Of a DNA stretch of 5,465 nt, positions 1 to 5,465 are shown piece by piece. The stretch is taken from NCBI GenBank assembly GCA_023818865.1, contig JAMWDF010000162.1, positions 1-5,465 on the forward strand. Direction: 5' to 3'. The stretch is from Candidatus Omnitrophota bacterium (GTDB taxonomy: Bacteria > Ratteibacteria > UBA8468 > B48-G9 > DSTR01). Every line of letters starts with the position of its first letter. Position 1 is the stretch's first letter. Position numbers and translations under genes: made by a program. The notes below the pieces were generated by a model that saw only the letters and a program-made list of their open reading frames with translations, did no database searches and was not told the origin of the DNA.

Positions 1-2522
1 CGCCTTTGCAACCAGGTGAAGGTATCATTCGCGTCACTTCCGGAAGAATTGAGCAAACAGCTAAAATTTTCTTTACCCCTCACCTGAGAAAAATGTTGTT
101 CGTCGGCCTGGGCGAACTTACTTTCGGCTACGGAAAAACTAGCGGAAATACAGAATTTTTAACAAAAGAACGCTGGTTTGGCGAAGGTTGGTATACAGGT
201 GGCCGGGGCGCTTTTTTCCTCAAAGGGAGTGTAGGCCAAGATGTTCTTCTAACTGCGGCTTATGACTCTCATAAGGAATATGCACCAGATTTTTTCAGTC
301 AGCGATTACTAGATTCTGAATCGGAAGAACTTTATCCGATTTACGGTGACGAAAGTCGCTTTGAGATTGACGCTGTCTCCCGGGAAAAACTTTATGTCAG
401 ATTTGACAGAAAAAAGTCTTATCTCATGTTCGGAGACATTCTTACCGATTTCCGAGAAACTACCCTGAGTGCTTTCACCAGAACTCTAACTGGAGCGAAG
501 ACGGAAATCAAAACGGAGAAAGTGGAATTAAAAGCCTTTGCCAGCCGAACTGACCAAACCCAGGTAGTGGAAGCCTTACCAGGCAAGGGCATCTCCGGCT
601 ACTACTATCTCCGGTTCCAACCAGTCGTTGAAGGCAGCGAAATTGTGGTAATTGAAACAAGAGATAGGCGACAAATGGACAAAGTTTTGAAGAGAGAAGG
701 TAAGCTTAGAAATACTGACTATTTTGTGGATTATGACAGGGGAGCCATCCTTTTCAAGGAAGCCATCCCTAGCTATGACCAAGACTTTAACCCGATCTTT
801 ATTATTGTCAGTTACGAAACCTCAGGCGGTAAGACACACTATATCTATGGCGGCCGGGTGGTTCTAAGAGTACTGCCCTGGTTTGACCTTGGGGCGACCG
901 CCGTGACAGAAGAGAATGAAATCTCTGACTACTTTTTGTCAGGGGCAGACCTGACTTTAAGGCTGCCGGGGAAGACGACCATTCAAACCGAATTGGCCAG
1001 AACCCGGTCCCTTTTTGAAGAAAGCGGCGTTGTCACCCCGAAAAAAGACTGGGGCTGGTTGGTGAAACTGGAAAGCCATCCGGTTGACAAACTGAAAATT
1101 GTGGGACAATACCGAGATATTGGCAGATGGTTTGGCAACCTCTCGGCCGTTGATGCTCTGAGAGGATTCCAGCAGTCAAATTTAGATGTATCTTACCACT
1201 TGAATGATTTAACCACTGTGAAAGCTCGCTGGCTAAGAGAAGAAGACCGACTTAATGATAACGAGCACACATATGGTGGCGCAACAATAGAGAAAAAGAC
1301 TGCCAAAACCAGTTATCTCGCTGAATTGTATCATGAAACTGCTGAGGGTAGTTACATCTTTCCACCATCATCAGAGAGTCGCTACCCTTTTGACATCAGG
1401 GAAAACATTCCCGAGCGCTCCACCGCTATTCGGTTGCGTGTTAAACATCGGCTCAACGATGCTTTTTCCTTCTTGGCAGAGCACCGGCACAATTTCCTTT
1501 CAGATCAAGATAGAAGCAGTCAGGTTGGTCTTGACTATCGGCTGGAGAAAAACAGAAAGCTTTACCTGCGACAGGAATTTGGCCAGTATGCCGGAAGGAC
1601 AGAAACCCGCACCGCCTTAGGAATAGAAGCTGAAGTATCCCAGACAACCGTGGCTTTTAATGAATACCGCCTCCGCGATGGATTAGAAGGAAACCGCAGC
1701 CAGCAGGTTATCGGTCTGCGCAACCGGTTTTTATTGGGCAATAGCATCACCGGTGATTTACGAATAGAAAATCTCAGCACTGTCAGTGGTCCACAACGAC
1801 AAGAACAACCAGATGCTCTGGCAATTTCTACCGGAGTAGAATATCTTCCTCAAGAGCAAGTAAAGATTACTGGTCGGCTTGAGTACCGCCATCAAGAAGC
1901 AGAAAATACCTATCTGGCTGAGTTTGGGACCGCTTACAGATTTAATCCTGATTTCTGTTTGCTCTTCCGACAGCGATTCTTCTTTGACGATATGACCTCG
2001 GGCCAACGGATAACAGGACGGACGCTACTGGGAATGGCCTACCGCCCAGTGGAACATGACCGATTTCAGGGACTTGTTAGAATGGAATTCAAGAATGATA
2101 GAGATACTACCACTGATGCTGGCAATAACGGGAACACCTACATCATTTCAACTGAAGGCCACTACCAGATGACCGCCAGAACTCAGCTGTCAGGCAAATA
2201 TGCCGGTAAACTATGCCAGGAACACGGCTTTAGCCACTATACTGACCTTGTTTCAGGAAGGATTCTTCAGGACTTAACTTCCAGACTGGATTTTGGCCTA
2301 GAATGCCGGACATTACGTTCCCGATTGACCAGGAATTTTTCCCTCGGTGGGAGTGCAGAAGTCGGCTGGAGATTGCTTAAGAATCTTTGGGTTTCTTTAG
2401 GATATTCTTTTGACGATTTTGATTCCGATTTGGTAGGAGACAATTTTCAGGGTAAGGGTCCTTACTTCAAAATCAGGTTCAAGTGTGATGAAACTCTTCT
2501 AAAGTCGCTTTTGCTCCATTAA
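1..2522 (+). CDS. Large outer-membrane beta-barrel surface protein, 5'-truncated
   Basis: The frame is open from the window edge to a TAA at 2520-2522, leaving at least 838 codons. The first start-like codon is a TTG at 6, but there is no signal peptide and the text reads as mid-protein, so the true start lies upstream. Numbering from that TTG, residues 31-145 hold short alternating strands and the motifs YPIYGD (110-115) and KLYVRFDRKKSYLMFGD (128-144). Residues 183-271 form a segment with PGKG, a VVEGSEIVVIE strand and NTDYFVDYDRGAILF. I recall this segment as recurrent in large outer-membrane proteins of diverse diderms. From about 280 to the end the pattern is amphipathic beta strands joined by polar turns. 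The C-terminus (NLWVSLGYSF, then GPYFKIRFK at 818-826) looks like a closing barrel strand, followed by a 12-residue tail. Function is unknown; a surface adhesin, porin or scaffold role is possible. No terminator follows. Confidence 0.75.
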   Translation, partial: PLQPGEGIIRVTSGRIEQTAKIFFTPHLRKMLFVGLGELTFGYGKTSGNTEFLTKERWFGEGWYTGGRGAFFLKGSVGQDVLLTAAYDSHKEYAPDFFSQRLLDSESEELYPIYGDESRFEIDAVSREKLYVRFDRKKSYLMFGDILTDFRETTLSAFTRTLTGAKTEIKTEKVELKAFASRTDQTQVVEALPGKGISGYYYLRFQPVVEGSEIVVIETRDRRQMDKVLKREGKLRNTDYFVDYDRGAILFKEAIPSYDQDFNPIFIIVSYETSGGKTHYIYGGRVVLRVLPWFDLGATAVTEENEISDYFLSGADLTLRLPGKTTIQTELARTRSLFEESGVVTPKKDWGWLVKLESHPVDKLKIVGQYRDIGRWFGNLSAVDALRGFQQSNLDVSYHLNDLTTVKARWLREEDRLNDNEHTYGGATIEKKTAKTSYLAELYHETAEGSYIFPPSSESRYPFDIRENIPERSTAIRLRVKHRLNDAFSFLAEHRHNFLSDQDRSSQVGLDYRLEKNRKLYLRQEFGQYAGRTETRTALGIEAEVSQTTVAFNEYRLRDGLEGNRSQQVIGLRNRFLLGNSITGDLRIENLSTVSGPQRQEQPDALAISTGVEYLPQEQVKITGRLEYRHQEAENTYLAEFGTAYRFNPDFCLLFRQRFFFDDMTSGQRITGRTLLGMAYRPVEHDRFQGLVRMEFKNDRDTTTDAGNNGNTYIISTEGHYQMTARTQLSGKYAGKLCQEHGFSHYTDLVSGRILQDLTSRLDFGLECRTLRSRLTRNFSLGGSAEVGWRLLKNLWVSLGYSFDDFDSDLVGDNFQGKGPYFKIRFKCDETLLKSLLLH

Positions 2523-2564
2523 AGATGAGACCAAGCCTGTAATCTTACCCTCGCCTAATTTTAC

Positions 2565-2594
2565 TTGACACTACTTTTCAGATGAACATAAAAT
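2565..2594 (+). promoter_or_regulatory. Predicted sigma-70-type promoter of cimA
   Basis: A perfect TTGACA (-35) at 2565-2570 and TAAAAT (-10, five of six matches to TATAAT) at 2589-2594 are separated by 18 bases. Transcription would start near 2601, giving a leader of only about 25 bases before the cimA ATG. Such a leader is too short for a T-box, riboswitch or peptide attenuator, so any control would be at initiation. The promoter lies wholly between the barrel gene and cimA and implies cimA can be expressed independently of the upstream gene. Confidence 0.7.
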
Positions 2595-2606
2595 AATTAT
2601 CATCAG
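2579..2606. repeat. Imperfect palindrome over the cimA -10 region (possible operator)
   Basis: The arms CAGATGA (2579-2585) and TCATCAG (2600-2606) are inverted copies with one mismatch, around a 14-base AT-rich centre that contains the -10 hexamer. The 28-base span and its position over the -10 and start site fit a dimeric repressor site. No regulator gene is present in the window and chance is not excluded for arms this short in AT-rich DNA. Confidence 0.3.
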
Positions 2607-2614
2607 AAATCAAC

Positions 2615-2621
2615 AAGGGTG
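2615..2621 (+). promoter_or_regulatory. Ribosome binding site of cimA
   Basis: AAGGGTG lies five bases upstream of the ATG at 2627. It is a partial Shine-Dalgarno match (AAGG and GGTG elements) at acceptable spacing. It supports the ATG at 2627 as the start, as does the protein family, in which the DTTLRDG motif begins about eight residues from the N-terminus. Confidence 0.55.
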
Positions 2622-2626
2622 TAGCT

Positions 2627-4192
2627 ATGAAAACGGTGGAAATTTATGACACAACCTTGAGGGATGGAAGTCAAGGAGAAAATGTATCTTTTACCTTGAC
2701 CGACAAGGTGAAAATAGCGGAGAAACTTGATGCGTTCGGCGTCACTTTTATTGAGGGTGGCTGGCCAGGTTCAAACCCAAAGGATACAGACTTTTTTCAG
2801 GAAATGCAAAGGAAACCCTTAAAAAATGCTGAACTGGTAGCCTTTGGCAGCACCAGGCGAAAAAATCATCCGGCGAGTAAAGATATCAACTTAAAGGCTC
2901 TCGTAGCCAGCGAGACAAACTGGGTAGCTATCTTCGGTAAATCCTGGGACCTGCATGTAGAAAAAGTTCTTCGGACAACCCTGGAAGACAATCTGGCGTT
3001 GATAGAGGACTCTGTTTCCTTTCTGAAGGAGAAAGGGAAAAAAGTCATTTTTGATGCTGAGCATTTTTTTGACGGATACCGATCCCATCCCGATTATGCT
3101 TTAAAGACATTGATGGCGGCCGAGAGGGGCGGAGCGGACAGAATAGTTCTCTGCGACACCAACGGCGGTTCCCTACCTGAGGAAATCATTGCGGGACTTA
3201 AAGCAGCCAGCAGTTATGTAAAGACTCCCTTGGGGGTTCATGCCCATAACGACTGTGGACTGGCTGTAGCCAACACTGTCGCTGCAGTAAAAGCCGGGGC
3301 GTGTCACGTCCATGGAACCATTAATGGGCTGGGGGAGCGATGCGGCAATGCTGATTTAACCACGGTTATTCCCATCCTTCAGCTGAAGATGGGATACAGT
3401 TGTGTACCCGAAAACAGTCTGCGCCAACTCACCTCTACTTCCCGCTTCGTATACGAATTGGCTAACATGGTTCCTTTGGGGGCTCAACCTTTTGTTGGTT
3501 TTAGCGCCTTCGCTCATAAGGGCGGGATCCACGTTGACGCAATGAGTAAGGACAGACGGAGTTATGAACACATCCGGCCAGAGGAAGTGGGCAATCAGAG
3601 ACGGATTTTGATTTCAGAACTTTCTGGCAAGAGTACCATCCTGCAGAAGATGAAAAATTTCGATCTGGAAAAACAACCAGAGCTTACCCGGCGATTGGTA
3701 GACATGGTGGCTCACTTAGAGAAAGATGGCTACCAGTTTGAAGCGGCAGAAGCGTCATTTGACCTAATGGTCCGCAAGGCATTAGTGCAGCATCAACCAC
3801 CTTTCAAGGTGGAGGGTTTTCGGGTAATTGTAGAAAAAAGGGGCGACCGGGTTGTTTCAGAAGCCACAGTAAAAATTAGAGTCGGCGACCAAATTGAGCA
3901 TACTGCTGGTGAAGGCAACGGTCCGGTTAACGCCCTGGATAATGCCCTGCGCAAAGCCCTGACGAAATTTTATCCTCAGCTCAGCAAGATGAGGCTGACT
4001 GATTACCGGGTGCGCATCCTTCACGCGGAAAAGGCTACGGGGGCCATCACTCGCGTCTTGATCGAGTCAACAGATGAGAAGGATACCTGGGGCACGATTG
4101 GCCTTTCTGAGAACATTATTGAGGCTTCTTGGAAAGCCCTCCTTGACAGTTTTGAATTTAAACTTCTCAAAGACGCTCAAGTGAAGCAATAA
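2627..4192 (+). CDS. cimA: (R)-citramalate synthase
   Basis: This complete 521-residue enzyme should condense pyruvate with acetyl-CoA to (R)-citramalate, the entry step of the threonine-independent (pyruvate) route to 2-oxobutanoate and isoleucine in the cytosol. It belongs to the DRE-TIM metallolyases (LeuA/NifV/CimA). Visible motifs are DTTLRDGSQGE (8-18, with R12 and metal ligand D13), the GGWPGSNPKD segment (44-53) typical of the long citramalate synthases, DAEHFFDGY (143-151), LCDTNGG (175-181), HAHND (205-209, metal ligands H205 and H207) and GLGERCGNADL (234-244, N241 as ligand). The linker HKGGIHVDAM spans 297-306. A complete C-terminal LeuA-type regulatory domain occupies about 393-515 with GEGNGPVNALDNALRKAL (428-445), so feedback control by isoleucine is plausible but not shown. 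Length is normal for the subgroup and no frameshift or lost catalytic residue is seen. LeuA and homocitrate synthase are less likely because of the GWPGSNPKD-type N-terminal region. It has its own promoter and ends 22 bases from a convergent gene. Confidence 0.93.
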   Translation: MKTVEIYDTTLRDGSQGENVSFTLTDKVKIAEKLDAFGVTFIEGGWPGSNPKDTDFFQEMQRKPLKNAELVAFGSTRRKNHPASKDINLKALVASETNWVAIFGKSWDLHVEKVLRTTLEDNLALIEDSVSFLKEKGKKVIFDAEHFFDGYRSHPDYALKTLMAAERGGADRIVLCDTNGGSLPEEIIAGLKAASSYVKTPLGVHAHNDCGLAVANTVAAVKAGACHVHGTINGLGERCGNADLTTVIPILQLKMGYSCVPENSLRQLTSTSRFVYELANMVPLGAQPFVGFSAFAHKGGIHVDAMSKDRRSYEHIRPEEVGNQRRILISELSGKSTILQKMKNFDLEKQPELTRRLVDMVAHLEKDGYQFEAAEASFDLMVRKALVQHQPPFKVEGFRVIVEKRGDRVVSEATVKIRVGDQIEHTAGEGNGPVNALDNALRKALTKFYPQLSKMRLTDYRVRILHAEKATGAITRVLIESTDEKDTWGTIGLSENIIEASWKALLDSFEFKLLKDAQVKQ

Positions 4193-4215
4193 TTTGTTGT
4201 TCTACTTTTTGCTTC
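4183..4215. repeat. Inverted repeat at the convergent cimA/hisA-like junction
   Basis: GAAGCAA (4183-4189) and TTGCTTC (4209-4215) are a perfect seven-base inverted repeat. The stem can be continued by AA/TT (4191-4192 with 4206-4207) after one T-T mismatch, leaving a 13-base loop. It overlaps the last codons of cimA and the final base of the opposing stop codon. It may slow or end transcription on both strands, but the stem is AT-rich and no T-tract follows it on either strand, so it is not a standard intrinsic terminator. Confidence 0.3.
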
Positions 4216-5072
4216 TATTCCTGGGGAAATCGGCTCAGCAACTGGAAAAGGTCAAGTCGCTTCTGGTAGAGTGCCTTGCCAACGACCACGCCCTGCGGGG
4301 GCATACTTAACCGGGAAAGGGTTTCAATATCCTCCTGCCGAGTAATACCTCCGGCAATCAAGATATTTGGCCGGGGGAAAACCCGGCTTAGCCTAAGAAT
4401 GATTCGATTAATTGAGTCTACATCCACACCTTCCATTGTTCCGTCCCGCTCAATGTTAGTGAGAAGAAAAGTTCGGTAGCCTCTCGCGGTCAAGGTTTCA
4501 ATACAATATTCAGGCAAAAGAGGAATAGTTACTTCCCAACCACTTAAAGCGATTTCTTCACCCTGATAATCCACTGCCACAATAATTCTTTCTCGGACAG
4601 ATTGCTCCAGCCGTTCCATCAGTTCAAACTCAGGCACCTCTTTTTCTAAATCCAAGGTTTTCCCGCCATTCTGGTAAAAGCGCTTTAAATCCCCCAGACT
4701 AAAACCGGATTCGAGAGCCAGAGGCAGAAGAAAGGAAGTACCGACAATTAAATAGTCAATCCCCAGAGAGAAAAAGTAGCTTATCTGTGCTTCCCGCCTG
4801 ATACCGCCACCCAATTGGAGCGCGCACTTGTTTCCGCTTAGAGCATCCCGCAACTGAATGATTCTGGAAATGGTTTGTTGTTCAAGAGGCGAAATGCTGC
4901 CTTCTTTGGCTCCCCAGAGAACAATGAGGTGTAATCTTTTTATCCCTAAACAGAGGTATCTTCTCGCTGCTTCTTCAGGATTAATAGAGTAAACCGACAC
5001 TCGATCAAACTTACCTTGGTGCAGACGTACCGTTTTGTTCTGTTTCAAATCAATGGCCGGAATGATGAGCAT
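4215..5072 (-). CDS. hisA: Divergent HisA-family (beta/alpha)8-barrel isomerase with insertion
   Basis: The closest family is HisA, the ProFAR isomerase of histidine synthesis, which converts the ProFAR aminoaldose to the ketose PRFAR. Signature pieces appear in order: IIPAIDL (3-9, catalytic D8), VRLHQG (15-20), LQLGGGIR (85-92), VGT (110-112), AVDY (166-169, D168), SGW (177-179), TNIERDGT (205-212, T205 and D210), IAGGI (239-243) and GVVVGKALY (261-269). The protein has 285 residues, against about 240-250 for usual HisA. The excess is one insertion of about 30 residues near 116-147, between strands beta4 and beta5. The motif read as HLVDLTGAKDP in E. coli HisA is HLIVLWGAKEG here, so the conserved aspartate is V51 and a tryptophan sits at 53; N206 replaces the usual D/E. 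The ATG at 5072 is secure: an in-frame TAG lies three codons upstream and the AIDL motif follows at once. It overlaps topA by 23 bases. A true HisA is likeliest; a paralogue with altered substrate is possible. Confidence 0.8.
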   Translation of the reverse strand: MLIIPAIDLKQNKTVRLHQGKFDRVSVYSINPEEAARRYLCLGIKRLHLIVLWGAKEGSISPLEQQTISRIIQLRDALSGNKCALQLGGGIRREAQISYFFSLGIDYLIVGTSFLLPLALESGFSLGDLKRFYQNGGKTLDLEKEVPEFELMERLEQSVRERIIVAVDYQGEEIALSGWEVTIPLLPEYCIETLTARGYRTFLLTNIERDGTMEGVDVDSINRIILRLSRVFPRPNILIAGGITRQEDIETLSRLSMPPQGVVVGKALYQKRLDLFQLLSRFPQE

Positions 5073-5465
5073 TCTGGGCTAACCTCTTAGTGTAACGGCA
5101 ACTGGGGTAAGCGCTGCAAGCTAGAAATTGGCCATACTTGCCCTTTTTAAGAATTAACGCTCCCCCGCATCGGGGACACCTACCTGAAAGACTCCCAGAA
5201 ACCTCACTCTGAGAATACCGACATTGGGGAAATCGGCTGCAACCGAGGAAAACTCCATGCTGGCCCTTCCTCATTATCAGAGGAGCTCCACATCGCGGAC
5301 ACTTTCGGTCTTCAGCCATATACTGATTCAGAAATTCCCGTATTTCTTTACTCTGGGTATAAGCCTTGTCCAGGACAGACTTATAGGTACGATAGAAATT
5401 GTCTAGCATTACCGTCCAGTTAAGCTCGCCGGAAGCAATCTTGTCTAGCTCGTCCTCCATCCGAG
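5050..5465 (-). CDS. topA: DNA topoisomerase I, C-terminal part (truncated by window edge)
   Basis: Type IA topoisomerase relaxes negative supercoils by single-strand passage in the nucleoid. Only the last 136 or so codons are present; the frame stays open through the window edge, where the codon before MEDELDKIA encodes arginine. The catalytic toprim and tyrosine domains must lie outside. Counting from that methionine, MEDELDKIASGELNW (1-15) matches the end of the conserved type IA core in bacterial TopA, followed by a helical stretch (16-50). Two zinc ribbons of the topoisomerase C4 type follow: C54, C57, C74, C80 and C95, C98, C115, C121, each with the pattern CPRCG, then a GxFLxCSxxPxCRY ending. 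These ribbons bind single-stranded DNA in characterised homologues. A basic tail (TKRLAQNAHHSGH) ends at the TGA at 5050-5052. The gene overlaps the next by 23 bases, so the two are probably one transcript from a promoter outside the window. The internal ATG at 5460 is not the real start. Confidence 0.92.
   Translation of the reverse strand, partial: RMEDELDKIASGELNWTVMLDNFYRTYKSVLDKAYTQSKEIREFLNQYMAEDRKCPRCGAPLIMRKGQHGVFLGCSRFPQCRYSQSEVSGSLSGRCPRCGGALILKKGKYGQFLACSAYPSCRYTKRLAQNAHHSGH
5083..5088 (-). promoter_or_regulatory. Ribosome binding site of the hisA-like gene, inside topA
   Basis: On the minus strand AAGAGG sits ten bases before the ATG whose A is at 5072. The site is within the last codons of topA, so ribosomes finishing topA would pass over it and terminate 20 bases beyond the downstream start. 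This arrangement fits translational coupling and supports the chosen start. Confidence 0.55.

Noticed and set aside
6..8. TTG at base 6 as the start of the barrel gene
   Set aside because: The frame is open upstream to the edge, no ribosome site can be seen, there is no signal peptide, and the encoded text is already mid-domain. A window-edge truncation is simpler.
740..775. Short direct repeat of an AGCCATCC-like string in the barrel gene
   Set aside because: Two near copies of about ten bases encoding unrelated residues are expected by chance and do not form an array.
576..2006. Open frames of 60-95 codons on both strands inside the barrel gene
   Set aside because: They lie fully within a longer, clearly protein-like frame, have no family motifs or convincing ribosome sites, and have composition expected of shadow frames.
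2523..2626. Intrinsic terminator, riboswitch or T-box between the barrel gene and cimA
   Set aside because: No GC-rich hairpin with T-tract is present, and the predicted transcript leader of about 25 bases is too short for a leader RNA element.
2866..3571. Minus-strand open frames inside cimA
   Set aside because: They are antisense to strongly conserved catalytic segments of CimA and encode no recognisable protein.
2627..4192. 2-isopropylmalate synthase (LeuA) or homocitrate synthase identity
   Set aside because: The GGWPGSNPKD segment, the DAEHFFDGY motif and the overall 521-residue layout match the long citramalate synthase subgroup better.
4276..4479. Plus-strand open frame antisense to the 3' part of the hisA-like gene
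   Set aside because: It is antisense to conserved HisA motifs (IAGGI, TNIERDGT) and has no protein-like features.
5050..5460. A stand-alone 136-residue zinc-ribbon protein starting at the ATG at 5460
   Set aside because: The frame continues upstream, and the MEDELDKIA segment is the interior of the TopA core just before its zinc ribbons.

Overview
The window looks like an ordinary bacterial chromosome segment from a Gram-negative (diderm) organism of moderate GC content. The diderm call rests on a large outer-membrane beta-barrel protein. Its repeat style and C-terminal strand resemble surface proteins I associate with uncultured or thermophilic diderm lineages, but the sequence alone does not allow a phylum to be named. 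No rRNA, tRNA, CRISPR array, transposase, phage gene or integration site is visible.

Layout. Two genes on the + strand converge on two genes on the - strand. Bases 1-2522 (+) hold the 3' part of a long outer-membrane beta-barrel gene whose start lies upstream of the window. After a 104-base gap with a good sigma-70-type promoter (TTGACA, 18 bases, TAAAAT) comes a complete (R)-citramalate synthase gene, cimA, at 2627-4192 (+). Only 22 bases separate its stop from that of the convergent gene at 4215-5072 (-), a divergent HisA-family (beta/alpha)8-barrel protein. That gene overlaps by 23 bases the 3' end of topA (5050-5465, -). Only the C-terminal part of topA, with two four-cysteine zinc ribbons, is inside the window.

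How the genes relate. cimA makes the first intermediate of threonine-independent isoleucine synthesis from pyruvate and acetyl-CoA, and appears to be transcribed from its own promoter. topA and the hisA-like gene are co-oriented and overlapping, so they are probably co-transcribed and translationally coupled. The functional link is not obvious, since one is a DNA topoisomerase and the other a histidine-pathway isomerase homologue away from other his genes in this window. The barrel protein has no evident metabolic link to cimA.

Most notable points. The HisA homologue carries unusual substitutions (V51 and W53 in the normally conserved VDL-type beta-strand motif, N206 in the TD/TE motif) and an insertion of about 30 residues between strands beta4 and beta5, yet keeps the main catalytic aspartates. 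An imperfect palindrome spans the -10 region of the cimA promoter. I do not see a convincing new multi-gene system here.
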